Positions 32,121 through 43,823 of a DNA stretch of 64,000 bases are shown here, in pieces. The notes beneath the pieces were generated by a model that was not told the DNA's origin, did not search any database, and saw nothing but the letters and a program-made list of their open reading frames with translations. The DNA is taken from contig NW_006494931.1 of assembly GCF_000471905.2 (NCBI RefSeq), positions 6,514,244-6,578,243 of the forward strand, written 5' to 3'. The stretch's first letter is position 1. Every line of letters begins with the position of its first letter. This DNA is from Amborella trichopoda (lineage: Eukaryota > Streptophyta > Magnoliopsida > Amborellales > Amborellaceae). Position numbers and translations under genes: made by a program.

Positions 32121-32459
32121 ACTAGACCCCCAACGGAGTTAGATGTATGCAAGGGTCGTACTCACCCCATCATCTCCAGAGAGTTAAGGCCATTCTTACC
32201 CCTTCAATCCATGGTGGGGTTCATCTATGATCTGGCCCGTCAGAGTTCCATGCACACCGATATTCATTATCCCCGAGGAGTCACACTGGCCCTCCTAATC
32301 CCCATTGAAGACTCTCCTGTATAGTACTCGTCATGGGGTCACCACCTTCATCTACATCTCTTCACATGTGTATAGCCTTAATTATCTTTATCCTCAGGGA
32401 GTCAGATTGCTATCCACATACCTATTCCCCATGTAGCCCTATTGACACGGCGATTCAAA

Positions 32460-32690
32460 CTCGATCCATGCTGCATGACCCTAAATTTCATAGCCATGGT
32501 CCAAACTATATGACCTTAAACTATAGCAGAGGTCTAGTTTCACGACCTTAAATTGCACGGTCCCGGTTGCATGACCTAAAACTGCATAACCACCGTCCAA
32601 GCTATATGACCTTAAACCGTAGTGCGCATCCTGGCCGCATGACGTTAAACTGCTTTGCCCAGGTCTAGGAGGCACGACCTTAAAACATGC
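32460..32690. repeat. Second block of the 35-bp array family
   Basis: The same ATGACCTTAAACT word recurs at about 30-35 bp spacing, separated from the main array by about 340 bp of unrelated sequence. A short third block lies at 33090-33180. Confidence 0.85.
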
Positions 32691-32699
32691 CCCCGTTAA

Positions 32700-32870
32700 C
32701 CGCACACCCCTTTCATGTGCATCTTCGTGCACGCTTTCCCTAACCGACCCATTTGCATGCACGTATCCTCTTCTTCTCCCCAGTAATCCTACTTAGGCGC
32801 ACATGCCCTTTATGTGCATCTCCACGCACGTCTTCCCTAGCTGGCCCATTCGTGTGCACGGGCCACCTTC
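32700..32870. repeat. 98-bp tandem duplication
   Basis: The segment from about 32701 (CGCACACCCCTTTCATGTGC) recurs from about 32799 (GCGCACATGCCCTTTATGTG). Both run on through a TTCCCTA phrase and end with GCACG. Confidence 0.75.
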
Positions 32871-33520
32871 ACCATATTTCATCATCCCCTAGTGAGTCTT
32901 ACCCATGCTCACCAAATGGCAAGCCATCTTGGCACCCATATTCGCCGTCAGCTAGTGGGTCACCACATTTCACCTACCATCTAATCAACTCGCCATGGGT
33001 ATCTTCATGCCATCCTCCCAAGTGAGTCAAAGTCATCGCCAATCTCACTCTGTGGCCTCTACAGATTTTCATTCCTTACTGTTAAGATCCAGCTGTATGA
33101 CCCTAAACTATAGTGCGCGTCCTGACCGCATGATGTTAAAAGGCTTCACACAGGTCTCGAAGGTACGACCCTAAAACACGCCTTCTAAAAAAAAAAGGGC
33201 ATGGTGTACACTTGGACAAGGGAATGGCATGAGTACAAATGACGGGAAGGCATGGTCACGAAACCATAAGTAGAAGAGTTCTATGGAAAACGAAAACCAG
33301 GCACGATGAAAAACCCAGGAGGACACCATGAGCAAAAATGGATGAAAAGGGTGGACATGACCACAAAGTCATGGGTGAAAGAGCACATAAATAACAGAAG
33401 TTGGTCAAAACCGTCCTCATGTTTCCACTTCTTATGTTTAAGTGAAAACCTGTGAAAGGGCATTTGGACCGATAAAGTAGGTTGATGCACTTCCACAGCC
33501 TCATCCGACTCCCTGATTTT
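32871..33520 (+). other. Element B 3' UTR, distal non-array part
   Basis: Non-coding. The stretch 33250-33420 (ACCATGAGCAAAAATGG, CACGAAACCATAAGTAG) matches, in inverse orientation, 60430-60640 of element I. This supports the view that 59-64 kb is a Tat 3' UTR. Confidence 0.6.
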
Positions 33521-33783
33521 ATGGCTCATCAGTGAGTGAGAGCCTCATAAGATCTCCCCTGTTTCATGGCTCATCAGGGAGTAAGAGCCTCATAAGATCT
33601 CCTCGGTTTCATGGCTCATTAGGGAGTGAGAGCCGCATAAGATCTCCTTAGTTTCATGGCTCATCAGAGAGTGAGAGCTTCATAAGATCTCCCTGGTTTT
33701 ATGGCTCAACAGGGAGTGAGAGCTGCCTAAGATCTCCCCAGTTTCATGGCTCATCAGGGAGTGAGGGCCGCATAAGAACTCCC
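33521..33783. repeat. 45-bp tandem array, six units
   Basis: ATGGCTCATCAGGGAGTGAG followed by AGCCGCATAAGATCTCC recurs exactly every 45 bp at 33521, 33566, 33611, 33656, 33701 and 33746. Confidence 0.95.
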
Positions 33784-34243
33784 AAGTTCAACAACAACAA
33801 GAGTTCTTGAGGGTGAGGACGGTGACCAAAATATCCCTCCTAAAATGCTAAGAGCCATCGTGAAGGCAAGAAACTAAAGAAGCCAGGGTCTAACCTGCCA
33901 CAGGCTTCAGGGTAGTCTTCGTTAAAAACCCTAACCTACATGGGACTAGATTTTCGGGTTGGGTCAGAAGCCCCCGACTGGACCCCGCTAGATGGGACCT
34001 ATAGGAGATACCTTGAGCATCAAAAGCAAACCTGGTGTAGAAGCAAACAACACCGATCGATGGTTCGTAGCGTTTGGCCTTCGAAAAAGGCCTGGTTCGG
34101 TACATTGAGGTCCTTACAAAGGCCTCATTCTCCAGAACCATAGATAGTCTCTCGAGGGCGTGGAATTTGACAAAGATCCCTCAAACTTCCTGAATAATTG
34201 CACTTCTTAATTCTCTTGAAGCACAACAATCGGTGGGGCATGC
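33784..34243 (+). other. End of element B 3' UTR and PPT-like run
   Basis: The last part of the internal region. The phrase CTCTTGAAGCACAACAATCG then GTGGGGCATGC abuts the 3' LTR. Related phrases sit at the same place in elements C (19692-19740) and I (59108-59160). The purine run GGTGGGG is the likely polypurine tract. Confidence 0.6.
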
Positions 34244-36827
34244 TGTTGGAAGGGATTTTTCATCAACATGGGGCCCCCGCTCAATAAAGGCCTAGCAAGT
34301 AGTGGAAAGTCCAACAGTCTCAGAACAACCCCTGAGTTGGCTAAGATATTCATGAGGTCTGTCAAGAGTCTCCTGCCAAGTTTCATCACATTTCGACATG
34401 TCTAAGGCAGTGCAAACTGAGAAACAGTTCTGATGGAATCAACCTCTAGCACCATGAAACGGACCCCTATAACTAGAGCTACATTTTCAACATCGTAAAT
34501 TATTGTGGGACCACCACCATTGGATCCGACATGATTGAAATCCCCTATGGGTAAATTTTCAACTCAAATGGACATTCCAGGAAGATGTTATAGGTGAAAG
34601 AGTAAAACAGGAGAAGCCGCACGCTATTCCCGTGTGGCCACCCTGTAACACTACACCGTTGAAGGGACAATCACGACCAGTGACTTTTGATACGCATATG
34701 TCACTTGTCCTAAGTCATATCATGCTCAAATTTGGTGAGAATGATCGTCTAGTCAAGATGAGCGATTCGATATGTGGCACGCCCCGTGACGATACCCGAG
34801 TGCGAATAAAAGCTAGAGAGAAGGTTTTGATCTGTGAAGAAAATGCAGGAAATTCAGCAGCAATGTGCCTCGCTCCAGTGGCCAAATCACGCTTCTCAAG
34901 ACGCGATCGATTCGAGACTAATTCCATTGCAGGCGAAAGGTCGGAGGCCATCTTTGACCCGAACCCCGTACATGACTAACGGTCGGATTCTGCACACGAA
35001 GTCGACAAATAGACTGTAAATTTTTTCGTCGAAATCCTTAATTCTGGCCAAAATTCCAAACTTGCAAAATCTTCGTTCAGCCACAGAATCGAGCTGCGTT
35101 TGGTGCCCTGTGATCGTAGTGGCATGCTCAGTGTGATTCAGTGAAGAAAACACAGAAAAATATTGAGGAACGAACACACTATCGATTCAAAATTTCAAGA
35201 TCTACTCAAATTTCAAGTGACATGATCGTGCACCAAAAACACTATCCATGGCTCGAAGTTGGTATCAAATCGATCACCATGTCGAGCCCTACAAGAAATC
35301 AAACATTTTACGATCAACCAAGCATCAGAATGACTTCGAACCAGGCATGCAAGATCACACAAGTCCTAGGGCAACACAGGGACTGTTATGGAATTCAACA
35401 ATTTGTTAGGAAGGGGCAAATCTATCATTTTGCACCCTATTTTTTAATTTCTTTTAATTCAATTTAATCTTAATTTCCAATAATTACGGTTACTTTTGAT
35501 CATCCACCCATGTTTGGGGCACACTTTTATATATATGTGCCATCATTGTACCCAAAAAAAGAAGAGACAGAGGTATACACACACAAGAGAGAGTTTTCAC
35601 TTAATACAAGTTTCTCTTTCTTACCATGTTATGTTACGCTTGAGAGAGGGAGTGAGGTGAGAGAAACTTTTGACCTGTACCCTTAATTTTGAGGCAAATA
35701 TTCTCTCTCTTCTTTTTATTTTCTTCTTTCTCTCTTCTCCCCTCTCTTCCCCTTCTTCTTCGTCTGAGTTCCTCGCAGGGGTCATGCACGGTAGTGGCAG
35801 TGCCGTGCATACCTGTCCCTTGGTCTTACAGAGTGCACATGGCAATGACAGCACCATACGCGAGTCTCCTTCCCCTTCTTCTCGTTTGTTTCTTCCTTCA
35901 AGTGAGGTTTGTAGACGGCGCTGCCCATCACTGCCCACAGGCGTAACTTTGAAGTCTCTGTGAAGAACCCAGATGGCAAGGTTTGTTGACGCCTGTAGGG
36001 GTCTCTCCCTATTGCCCGTCTAGTGTATACGTCGATGCCTATCGTCGCTCACTAGGGGCTTTGGTAACTCTTATTGCCATCCGCGAGCCTCCTCTGCGTG
36101 CCCGGTGCTTATCGCCATTCTCCCTCCGTCCCGCACCTATTGCCATGTGACCTAAGAAAAATTATCACCGTGTGCCTCGTCAGGAGCTAGTGCCATCCAC
36201 AATGGATGCATCGTCTCCTTGTATTGCCCACCGCGATGCCATGACGTCTGGATTTCCCCTTCTCTTTGCTGTCTCGTTCTTTCCTCTTTCTCCTCTCACT
36301 TGACTGAGGGTAGACCTAGCCTATTACAGACGCATCAACCTCAGTTTCAAGTAGTATTGCTGCCATGTTGGTCCTGAGAATTAGGCCCGTCTTGCCCCTA
36401 CGTCAAGTCGATAATCTCTAGTTGTCATGCTAGTCTCACCCCTACGTCAAGTTTTATTCTCTTTTCTATCTTTCATCGAAACTTGCACTTCATCACCTTC
36501 TCATGTGAACGTGTATTGCCTTAAGACAAGGGTGGGTCCCTTCGAACTGTTGTGTAGAAAAATAAGAGGATTACAGGTCAAGGGAGCTAATTTCGAACCA
36601 GCTCAAGCAGCTGGGGGACCTTTTTTGTGATCTAAAAGGGTGCCCACGCAAGCCTGCCCGAGTAAGTTCCGAACCCACCTACAATTCCTCTCTCATTGGT
36701 TGATATACCCGCCCTTACCCTTGAGCAAGGTTCCGAGAGAGCGATCTCAAATCTCCGGTTCACCAGAAACCCGATACACGTGCTGCCAGATCACCTAGAT
36801 CCAGAGGGCGAGATCGAAGCACCTAAC
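34244..36827 (+). repeat. Element B 3' LTR
   Basis: It starts TGTTGGAAGGGATTTTTC and ends ...GCACCTAAC, about 2.58 kb. It contains the promoter region missing from the 5' LTR. The very last A appears mutated. Beyond it the sequence changes abruptly to AT-rich DNA. Confidence 0.85.
35526..35536 (+). promoter_or_regulatory. LTR promoter TATA region (element B 3' LTR)
   Basis: TTTATATATAT follows CATCCACCCATGTTTGGGGC, the phrase that precedes the TATA box in the related LTRs. The 5' LTR lacks it. Confidence 0.5.
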
Positions 36828-37243
36828 CGCACATCTACATGTTTTGTTCACATGCCATATATCCCATATTATTTATAATTTTTAAAAATAAATTTTATTT
36901 TAAAAATTGCCTTGGCTTCACACATGCCAAGCATGTTACATGTGAAAATTAAGCATGTGAAAATTATTGCTTATGTAATAACAAAATATAACAACTTAAA
37001 ATAAGATTTTAAATGAAACCAATACCATAATGCCACCAAGGCCCCCATTACTTAGGGATCAGCTCCCAAGATGACGTGACCACGTTGGTGGGGCCTTAGG
37101 GTGCCACTAGCCACTCTATCGTCACTTGCGTGTAACGTGGTATCCATGGGGATATCCTTATGTGGTATTTTTTGCAAACAAATTTGAAAATCATATAATT
37201 GGTGACCTAAAAAATCCTAAAAATTATCTAAAAAGCGTAATAA
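36828..37243. other. AT-rich gene-free DNA
   Basis: I see no gene. CATGTGAAAATTAAG/CATGTGAAAATT is a small direct repeat at about 36938-36972. A GC-richer block at 37032-37130 has imperfect internal inverted symmetry. Confidence 0.6.
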
Positions 37244-37252
37244 ATATTTTAA

Positions 37253-37646
37253 GGGTGAAGTTTATATAGAGCTGAGGATTTGAACAATCAAAGTAAAGCT
37301 CACCTTTAAATAGTGTCAAGAAATGTGGTTTCAAAACTGAAACTCTTTGTGATAACCTCATAGATATTTTCATTTCTAATTATAAACTTTCAACATTAAA
37401 AAATAGTGTAGGTCGAGCAAATATATGAAAACTTGAGAATCATGAAAATTGATAGTAAATTGCATTACAAGATACATTATTTCTAAAAATAGAAATCATT
37501 TTTTTGTCTCCTCCTGTCCATGAATCTTGATGTCGAGATTATCAATTTGAGGACATATGGGCATAAAAATAACCTCTTATAATGAAATTTTTGAGCTGCG
37601 CTCTAATTTGATTGTTTAAAGCCTCGCCTCTATATACATGTCTTTC
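37253..37646. mobile_element. MITE copy 2, Mutator-like family
   Basis: Ends are imperfect inverted repeats (TATATAGAGCTGAGG near the left, matched by the reverse complement of CCTCGCCTCTATATA near the right; the AACAATCAAA block is shared by both arms). The flanks ATATTTTAA (37244-37252) and ATATTTAAA (37647-37655) agree at 8 of 9 positions, the size of a Mutator-type target duplication. It is homologous to 39-435 and non-coding. Confidence 0.7.
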
Positions 37647-37655
37647 ATATTTAAA

Positions 37656-37872
37656 ATATATTTGAACATTAATACATCATTTTTAATCAATAATAAATCA
37701 AACCAAAGGTATATAAGATCTCTTGACTTTAACTCTAGGTATCAAAGTACTCAATTGGGCTAGTACTAAATGATGTTCTCTTGTGTCTCAAGCTAACTCA
37801 ATGGACCTATGCTCCACAACCTATTGTAGGGACACATAATTGGCCGCATTAAAGTCACTAACGTAGGACTTC
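37656..37872. other. Gene-free DNA
   Basis: Short spacer between the MITE and solo LTR H; nothing recognised. Confidence 0.6.
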
Positions 37873-37891
37873 CTATCTGTCACGCCCCAAG

Positions 37892-38001
37892 NNNNNNNNN
37901 NNNNNNNNNNNNNNNNNNNNNNNNNNNNNNNNNNNNNNNNNNNNNNNNNNNNNNNNNNNNNNNNNNNNNNNNNNNNNNNNNNNNNNNNNNNNNNNNNNNN
38001 N
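37892..38001. other. Assembly gap (110 N)
   Basis: A run of N just inside the left end of LTR H. The true length is unknown. Confidence 0.99.
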
Positions 38002-38314
38002 GCAAATTCTTTCAAAGTAACAAAATAAAGTTTAAACACAACTACAATATCTTCCAGAGTTGATCCTGACGAGCACTCAAAATGAAACCGCAGTTATCCT
38101 GAAAAAAAATGTTTACCATAGTTTGATGAGTTTGGTTACTCAGTACGTGATCATCATGATCCTAAAAATAATTATGGTTGTTCAAAAAGGAGATCTATTA
38201 ACAGAAATGCATTAACAGTCTCACTTTAAAAAATACATAATTAAGTATAATCTGAATAATTGAACTGCATATAACATTTTAATGGCAGTGCATAATTCAA
38301 AAGATTTCACAAAA

Positions 38315-38505
38315 TACCCTACTGGCGTCCCAAGTAGGTCACCTATATACCCCATTAGCATCCTGATGGGTCCACTTAATCCCTATCGGCATCCTAGATA
38401 GGTCTACTTAATCCCTGCATGTCCACTTATACCTCACTGGCGTAATAGATGAGTACCGGATAGGTCCACTTATACCTCACCGGCGAACCGGATGAGTCCA
38501 CTTGC
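38315..38505. repeat. About 40-bp degenerate minisatellite in LTR H
   Basis: Phrases of the type CCTCACCGGC...GATGAGTCCACTTATA recur about five times with length variation. It is another LTR-internal array. Confidence 0.7.
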
Positions 38506-39585
38506 ATACTTAAAGTATTTCTAAATCTCTTTAAACATTCGAAAGCAGCAATATCATGTACTGAACATATTATTGAAATTATTAATATGAATTTCATTGA
38601 AACCATTAATAACAGTCACTTTCAATAACATCTAAAAAATAACCAGTCAAATATTTTGGGCTCAAATTTAGAAAGGTAACAGTTCGTAAAGACATTTTAG
38701 CGTATTTACCAATCTAATATGCATAGAAAAATTCTTATAGAAATTTAAGAATACGAAATTATCACAATTTATGGGATGTCAATTCGCAAACAAACATTTC
38801 ACAGAGAATGCTATAATCAAATGCAAAAATATCAGTTTTCAATTAATAAGGCAGTCATTTGCATATAAAATTTACAATATCTAAATATTAAAAAATAGTC
38901 GAAAGAAATCTCACAATTTTACTAAAAGCAGAAATATCACATTTATTTCTAATAATTTTACTGTATCTAAAATTTTCTATCAACAGACAAGAAAAATAAA
39001 TAAATTTATTTCTAAGAATTTACAGCATTTAAATTTTTTAACAATTTTACAATTTTATTAAAAAGATTATTTTTCAAAATAATGAGGTCGCTTGCGCATA
39101 AAATTCTTCGTGCCTAAAATTCATGATAATAAGCAGAAATAATTATTTCATTTCTTTTTTAAAAAGAACGGATTATTTTTCAAGATAATGATGTCACTTA
39201 CCTAAAATATTTGAGAGGGAGCTTCCGATAAAAATTCGGCTAGAGAGAGAAAGAGCTCACTTTGTTTCGATTAGAGAGAGAAAGATCTAAAAATTTTTTT
39301 AGGGTGGGAGTCCTCGCCTCTCCTATTTAAATTCTTAAGATACCTTATTGTATTATCTTATTAAGTTACACCTCATACATGAGGTATAACAATTATATTA
39401 CACCTGAACGTTTGAAGCCCACGTCCACTAAAGGATGTGGCAAAGGCAGTAAAAACTTAAACCAAAATCTTTTGAAAGTAGTGATGGTCCCTAAGGACCA
39501 TCATGCTCATATGGACATTCTCTTATTAAAAGTTTCACTTTTTTTTTTCTTTTTTTTTTTGAAATTTTAGGATTATTACACTATT

Positions 39586-40032
39586 ATTGGGTTCTCTAAT
39601 ACAGGGGTCCTCTCAAAGCACATGTGCACTGGCTCTTCTAAGCCGGATAATACTTTAGAAGAATGGCTTCTCATGCGACTGGAAGTGTAAATGTCATGAA
39701 ATGGTTTTGTGTCAAGATACTAGCTTATGTCCTATAAGCCATGACCATTCTATATAGGGCCAACTATTCTATCAATAAATACACAGGTTCTATTATACTT
39801 CATTGGATTCTCCAAGCCCTGGCTAACCATCACTGCTATGAGGCATCCTAATTAATATAATCCAGACTTGAATGCGACACTCACACCTCTTAGAGATATT
39901 ACTTTATAAAAACGCAAACTCTCAATGGCTCATATACCCCGGGTATGATAATCTGGGCCCCAGTTCGATAAGCACCTAGATTCTATTTCTCTTACTTCTA
40001 CTGAATGAACGACTCTTGGCTTTAAGGCCTTG
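39586..40032. other. Spacer between LTR H and element E
   Basis: No gene or repeat recognised. It is probably older flanking DNA or another worn repeat. Confidence 0.5.
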
Positions 40033-41087
40033 TGTCACACCCCAAGTTTTATAACACTAAAATTTATGAGAAGTGACAGTTTGTTCTTAAAGAACCAAAA
40101 CAAATTCGAAATTTTTACTATGTATATATTGCTGAAAAACAAATTTTCCATTCAAAACCATTTTGTACAAAGTCTATTTCACTACTTATAAATACATGGA
40201 AGTCCATATATACAATTTTGATAGACAAAAGTTACAATGGTGAATTTATCCATGACTACTCACTTCTTCCAAAGTACTCTTGCTGTACATACGAACAATA
40301 CGGTTGCGATTACTCTAAAAAAAATTCCACAATAGCTTGATGAGTTGACTACTCGGTAAGTGATTATCATTATCCTAGAAAATCAAGGATTATAAGATGT
40401 AAATATTTTCTAAAAGAATACATAATAAGCAGAAATTCAATGTATTGATTTCATGCATTCTAATATATACTATTCGACAGATTCATTTCTAAACTTACAC
40501 ATATCATGTATTCCTTATTAGACAAATAAAACAAGCATGATACATAAACTATATGCACCTGAATCATATCAAAATGAATTTTGATCTAAATTTAGTAGTT
40601 TAGAACATTATTGCAATCAAGTATCAAATATGATCAAACACGCATTCACAATAATAGAAGTCCTGCAGTAGAAGCACTAACCTCGAGTCCCAGGCCTCGG
40701 TCTCAAGGTTAGAACTTCTACTATCCCATAAGAGAAGCACTACCAATGGGTAAATCTGTTGCATAGTACCTCACACACACAAACAAAACTGCAGTGCACT
40801 TTGGGGCTGTTGATAGGCCCTGGTCTTGCAAGGAACGACCCTCTCATATGCTCCTCTATGGATAGAGCGTGACGCTACTAAAGGGATCCCAATGAGTAGT
40901 GCCTCACATAATTTTGGGGGTGCGACCTCCCAAACACAATCCACTCCTAACTCTCATCCCATCATAGAGAGTATGGATAAATCACAGCTACCGACACAAA
41001 TATCTCAACAGATCATAATAGAGGCATGTCTCCATGCTCTCATATCATATCTTAGCATGTTGACATGCACACATATCTCATCAAAAG
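40033..41087 (-). repeat. Element E 3' LTR, terminal part
   Basis: Its plus-strand start TGTCACACCCCAAGTTTT is the 3' terminus of E's LTR. It runs until element F interrupts it at 41088, inside a 32-bp minisatellite that resumes at 49821. The two parts together give an LTR of about 3.2 kb. Confidence 0.75.
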
Positions 41088-42397
41088 TGTGATGACCCAA
41101 ACTTTTCCCTGCCAGTTAGAAGGCATGGGGGGATAGGGAAGTGAGGAGGCCAGCGTCGGTTGAGTTGGCCAGCGCCGGTTGGGTTGTCCTTTGCCTGTTG
41201 CGAAGAGGAGAAGTGCCAACGCTAGTTGGGTTGTCCAATGTCGGCTGTGAAGAGGAGAAGTGTCAGCACTGGTTGGATTGTGTGTAGCGCCTACTGGGTA
41301 GAGGAGCAGTGCCAACGTCGATTGGGTTGTTCAGCACCGGCTGTGAAGAGGAGAAATGTCTGCCCAGATTGTGTTGGAGAAGGAGGCTAGTGCTAGTTGC
41401 CCAACGCCAGTTGGGAAGTGCATCTCTGGCTGAGGTAGTGAGCTCAGCGTCGGATGTATATAGGGCTAGCCGAATTTGGGGGGTCTTGCCCCCTGAATTT
41501 TTCTGGGCACTACGCATCAGGTCCTCCAATGGTTCTTACCTACGGTTCAAGTGAGGGTCGTGTCTTTCAAGACCACAGCCTATCGAAAACCCCAAAGCGG
41601 GCTGGGGATTGTGTGTGTGTGAGTGAGGACATTATGAAGTAGGGCCCCTACTTGTCATTGTCCTTCCTCTTGAAGGAGGGTAGAAGTCCCAAGTTTAGGA
41701 TTGGCTTAGCCTGATCACTGTGGCTTTTACTTTGGGAGTTAACTACTCTATTTTGCTTGTCTGAATTCTGTTTTCTGTAAGATTATCTTACTGTAACTGT
41801 GATATGAAAGTAATGTTCTGTTAATTGATTCTAATTCTTTTATATGGCCTTCATGTGCACTCTGATATGTGACCTTACTTTGTAAGACAAAATATGATTT
41901 CTAATGAATTGTGAGCATGTTGTCATGTATATATTGATAGTCAAGAATGCAATGGTAGTGATTTGCTTACTGGGCTTTTAGCTCATTCCATCTTAATTTC
42001 ATAACTGTAGAGTGAAGGGTGGTGGAAACTGTGCTCAAGGCGGGTGGCAGATTGAGGGCCTGAAGCCTGAGGTTAAGAAGTTTGAGAATCCACCTTCCAA
42101 AACTTTAGCAATATGTTTTGGTGATTTTATTGATATCATGTATTCCTCATTTTGTGTATTTTGGGCTAGTAGTGTCTTAATGAACTTGTAACGACTTTTG
42201 ATTTGGGAAGAAATAATTTTGCTGTATTTTTTGGATTGATAATTGTATGGATTTATTTTAATTTTCTTTCGTGGTTTGCTCTCGATTCCATGTTTTTATA
42301 TGTTGAGCCACTCCCACCTGAGTGACATTCGCGACCTTTGATCGTGATCCTATGCTCTATCACCCTCCGACAGTGGTTAGGGGGTGGGGTCTTGATC
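41088..42397 (+). repeat. Element F 5' LTR, internally deleted
   Basis: It starts TGTGATGACCCAAACTTTTC, like the 3' LTR. Over the first 100 bp the two differ at about nine positions. Near 41470 it jumps from sequence equivalent to about 47165 to about 48905 of the 3' LTR, so some 1.6 kb is absent. A 47-49 bp minisatellite (GAAGAGGAGAAGTGCCA words at about 41202, 41249, 41298 and 41345) lies near the start. Confidence 0.85.
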
Positions 42398-42401
42398 GTT
42401 A

Positions 42402-42413
42402 TAGTGTCAGAGC
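42402..42413 (+). other. Primer-binding site of element F (iMet type)
   Basis: TAGTGTCAGAGC differs at two positions from TGGTATCAGAGC, the common initiator-methionine tRNA complement of plant LTR elements. It lies a few bases after the LTR. Confidence 0.7.
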
Positions 42414-42479
42414 AGCCAAGATAGGATTCTTAGCCTAGAGAGCTTAGAAGTGTCTTTAGAATAGTTTGGGTAGAATACT

Positions 42480-43474
42480 AACTGAATGTTTGTGTCTTAG
42501 GTTGTAGCTATCGAGGAAGAGGGCCAACAATGCCAACTCCAGTAATGAGAATACTAATGCCCTCAGAGAGTTTGTCAGAACCTTGGGGGCCATGACACAA
42601 ATGATGAAGGAAGCTATGCCAGCCCCATCTACCCCTACCCCTGATTCGAATGATAGTGGTTTATTAGAGAAGTTTAGGAGGTTGGCTCCTCCGACCTTCT
42701 TAGGGCTTGGGGGAGTAGAAAAGGATGAGAGATGGAGGAGATAGATGAAGAAGATATTCAAATCTTTAAACTACACTGATGGATAGAAAATAAGGCTGGG
42801 CACTTTCATGGTTGAAGGGGATGCTGAGAATTGGTGGGGCTCGTTAGAACAATCTTGGGAAAGATCAGGGACAAAGATGACTTGAGAGAATTTTCTAAAA
42901 GACTTTAATGAAAAGTACTTCCTTGATCCGGTAAGGGAGAGAAAAGAAGTAGAGTTTATTGAGCTCCAGTAAGGGAATTTAACTGTGGAGTAATATGCAG
43001 CCAAGTTTACGAAGTTGTCAAAGTATGCGCCACACATCATTAATATTGAGGCGGGGAAGCTAGAAAGTTCGAAAGAGTCCCCAGGACAGAAATATTGGGG
43101 GCGGGGGGGGGGGGGGTGGTATCATCCAATTTAAAGATCTTTTCCCCATTAGTGGATCTGCTCGTGAGGATAGAAAAGGAAGATTAAGAATCTTGGGTGG
43201 GAGGAAATTGGAAGATGAAATCAACCCAGTATTGAAACTCTGGGAGGAAAGCTCGACCACCACTAAAGAGGAACTTTCAGGGACGAGAAAATCAGAGAGG
43301 CCAGAAGTTCTAAGAACATTGCCAGGCGATATAAGAGAAAATCGACACCCAATATGCCAGCACTATGGGAAGGACAATCACTCGGCGGCTGATTGCCGAA
43401 GGAAGACAGGGGCATGCTTCAGATGCAGCAAGCCGAGCCAACAGATTAGAGACTGCCCAGTAAGGGGGACCTGA
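42480..43474 (+). pseudogene. Element F gag
   Basis: The Retrotrans_gag-type core is seen at about 42890-43060 (FNEKYFLDPVRERKEVEFIE and AKFTKLSKYAPHI). Two zinc knuckles follow at about 43357-43455. CQHYGKDNHSAADC has Tyr for the second Cys, and CFRCSKPSQQIRDC has Gln for the His, so both are defective. A G-tract at 43097-43118 has probably shifted the frame. Several stops interrupt it. Confidence 0.85.
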
Positions 43475-43499
43475 GGATAGACCAAAGACTCAAGGTCAG

Positions 43500-43823
43500 G
43501 TGCTTTCTCTTACCGAGCATGAAGCTAAGGCTTCCACTTCAGTCATCCAAGGTACGCTCTCCATTTGTGACATTGAAGCAAAAATTTTGATTGATCTTGG
43601 ATCTACACACTCTTTTGTTGCACCTCACTTTTCATACCACATAAATGCTAGACCTTCTTTGCTTGACTTGATATTGGTAATATGCACACCTATGGAAGGA
43701 TCTATAAAAATTGATACTGTTTATAAACATTGTGGGGTTTTACTTGAAGGGTGTGAGCTGCATATAGAATTGATATTGTTAGATATCCAAGGCTTTGATG
43801 TTATTTTGGGGATGGACTGACTA
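43500..43823 (+). pseudogene. Element F aspartic protease
   Basis: The active-site segment is AKILIDLGSTHSF (about 43578), with DLG in place of the usual DSG. The C-terminal ILGMD block ends at a TGA (43818-43820) where Trp is normal. The active-site change alone would be expected to disable it. Confidence 0.85.

Larger units (their letters stand above)
19935..36827 (+). mobile_element. Element B: 16.9-kb Tat-like Ty3/gypsy retrotransposon
   Basis: This is the most complete element here: 5' LTR, PBS, gag, RT, RNase H, second RNase H, integrase, a 5-kb 3' UTR with tandem arrays, a PPT-like run and a 3' LTR, all on the plus strand. The second RNase H, the gag zinc motif and the long array-rich 3' UTR place it in the Tat lineage. 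Frames have roughly fourteen stops between RT and integrase, and no protease active site was found. The two LTRs differ by very roughly 15% where compared by eye, and by a 0.78-kb deletion. That implies great age, or a recombinant of two elements. The 5 bp to the left are GTGTA; the right flank (CGCAC) does not match. Confidence 0.88.
37878..39580 (-). repeat. Solo LTR H, Tekay/Del-like
   Basis: The plus-strand ends are TGTCACGCCCC (37878) and ...GATTATTACA (39580). It is flanked by CTATC (37873-37877) and CTATT (39581-39585), a target duplication with one change. Its interior matches the E LTR near 40290-40390 (phrase GTTTGATGAGTTTGGTTACT versus GCTTGATGAGTTGACTACTC). No internal region accompanies it. 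It contains the assembly gap 37892-38001. Confidence 0.75.

Noticed and set aside
37878..40040. Possibility that H and E LTRs form the two ends of one small element
   Set aside because: H has its own 5-bp duplication (CTATC/CTATT), and the 450 bp between them has no PBS, PPT or coding sequence.
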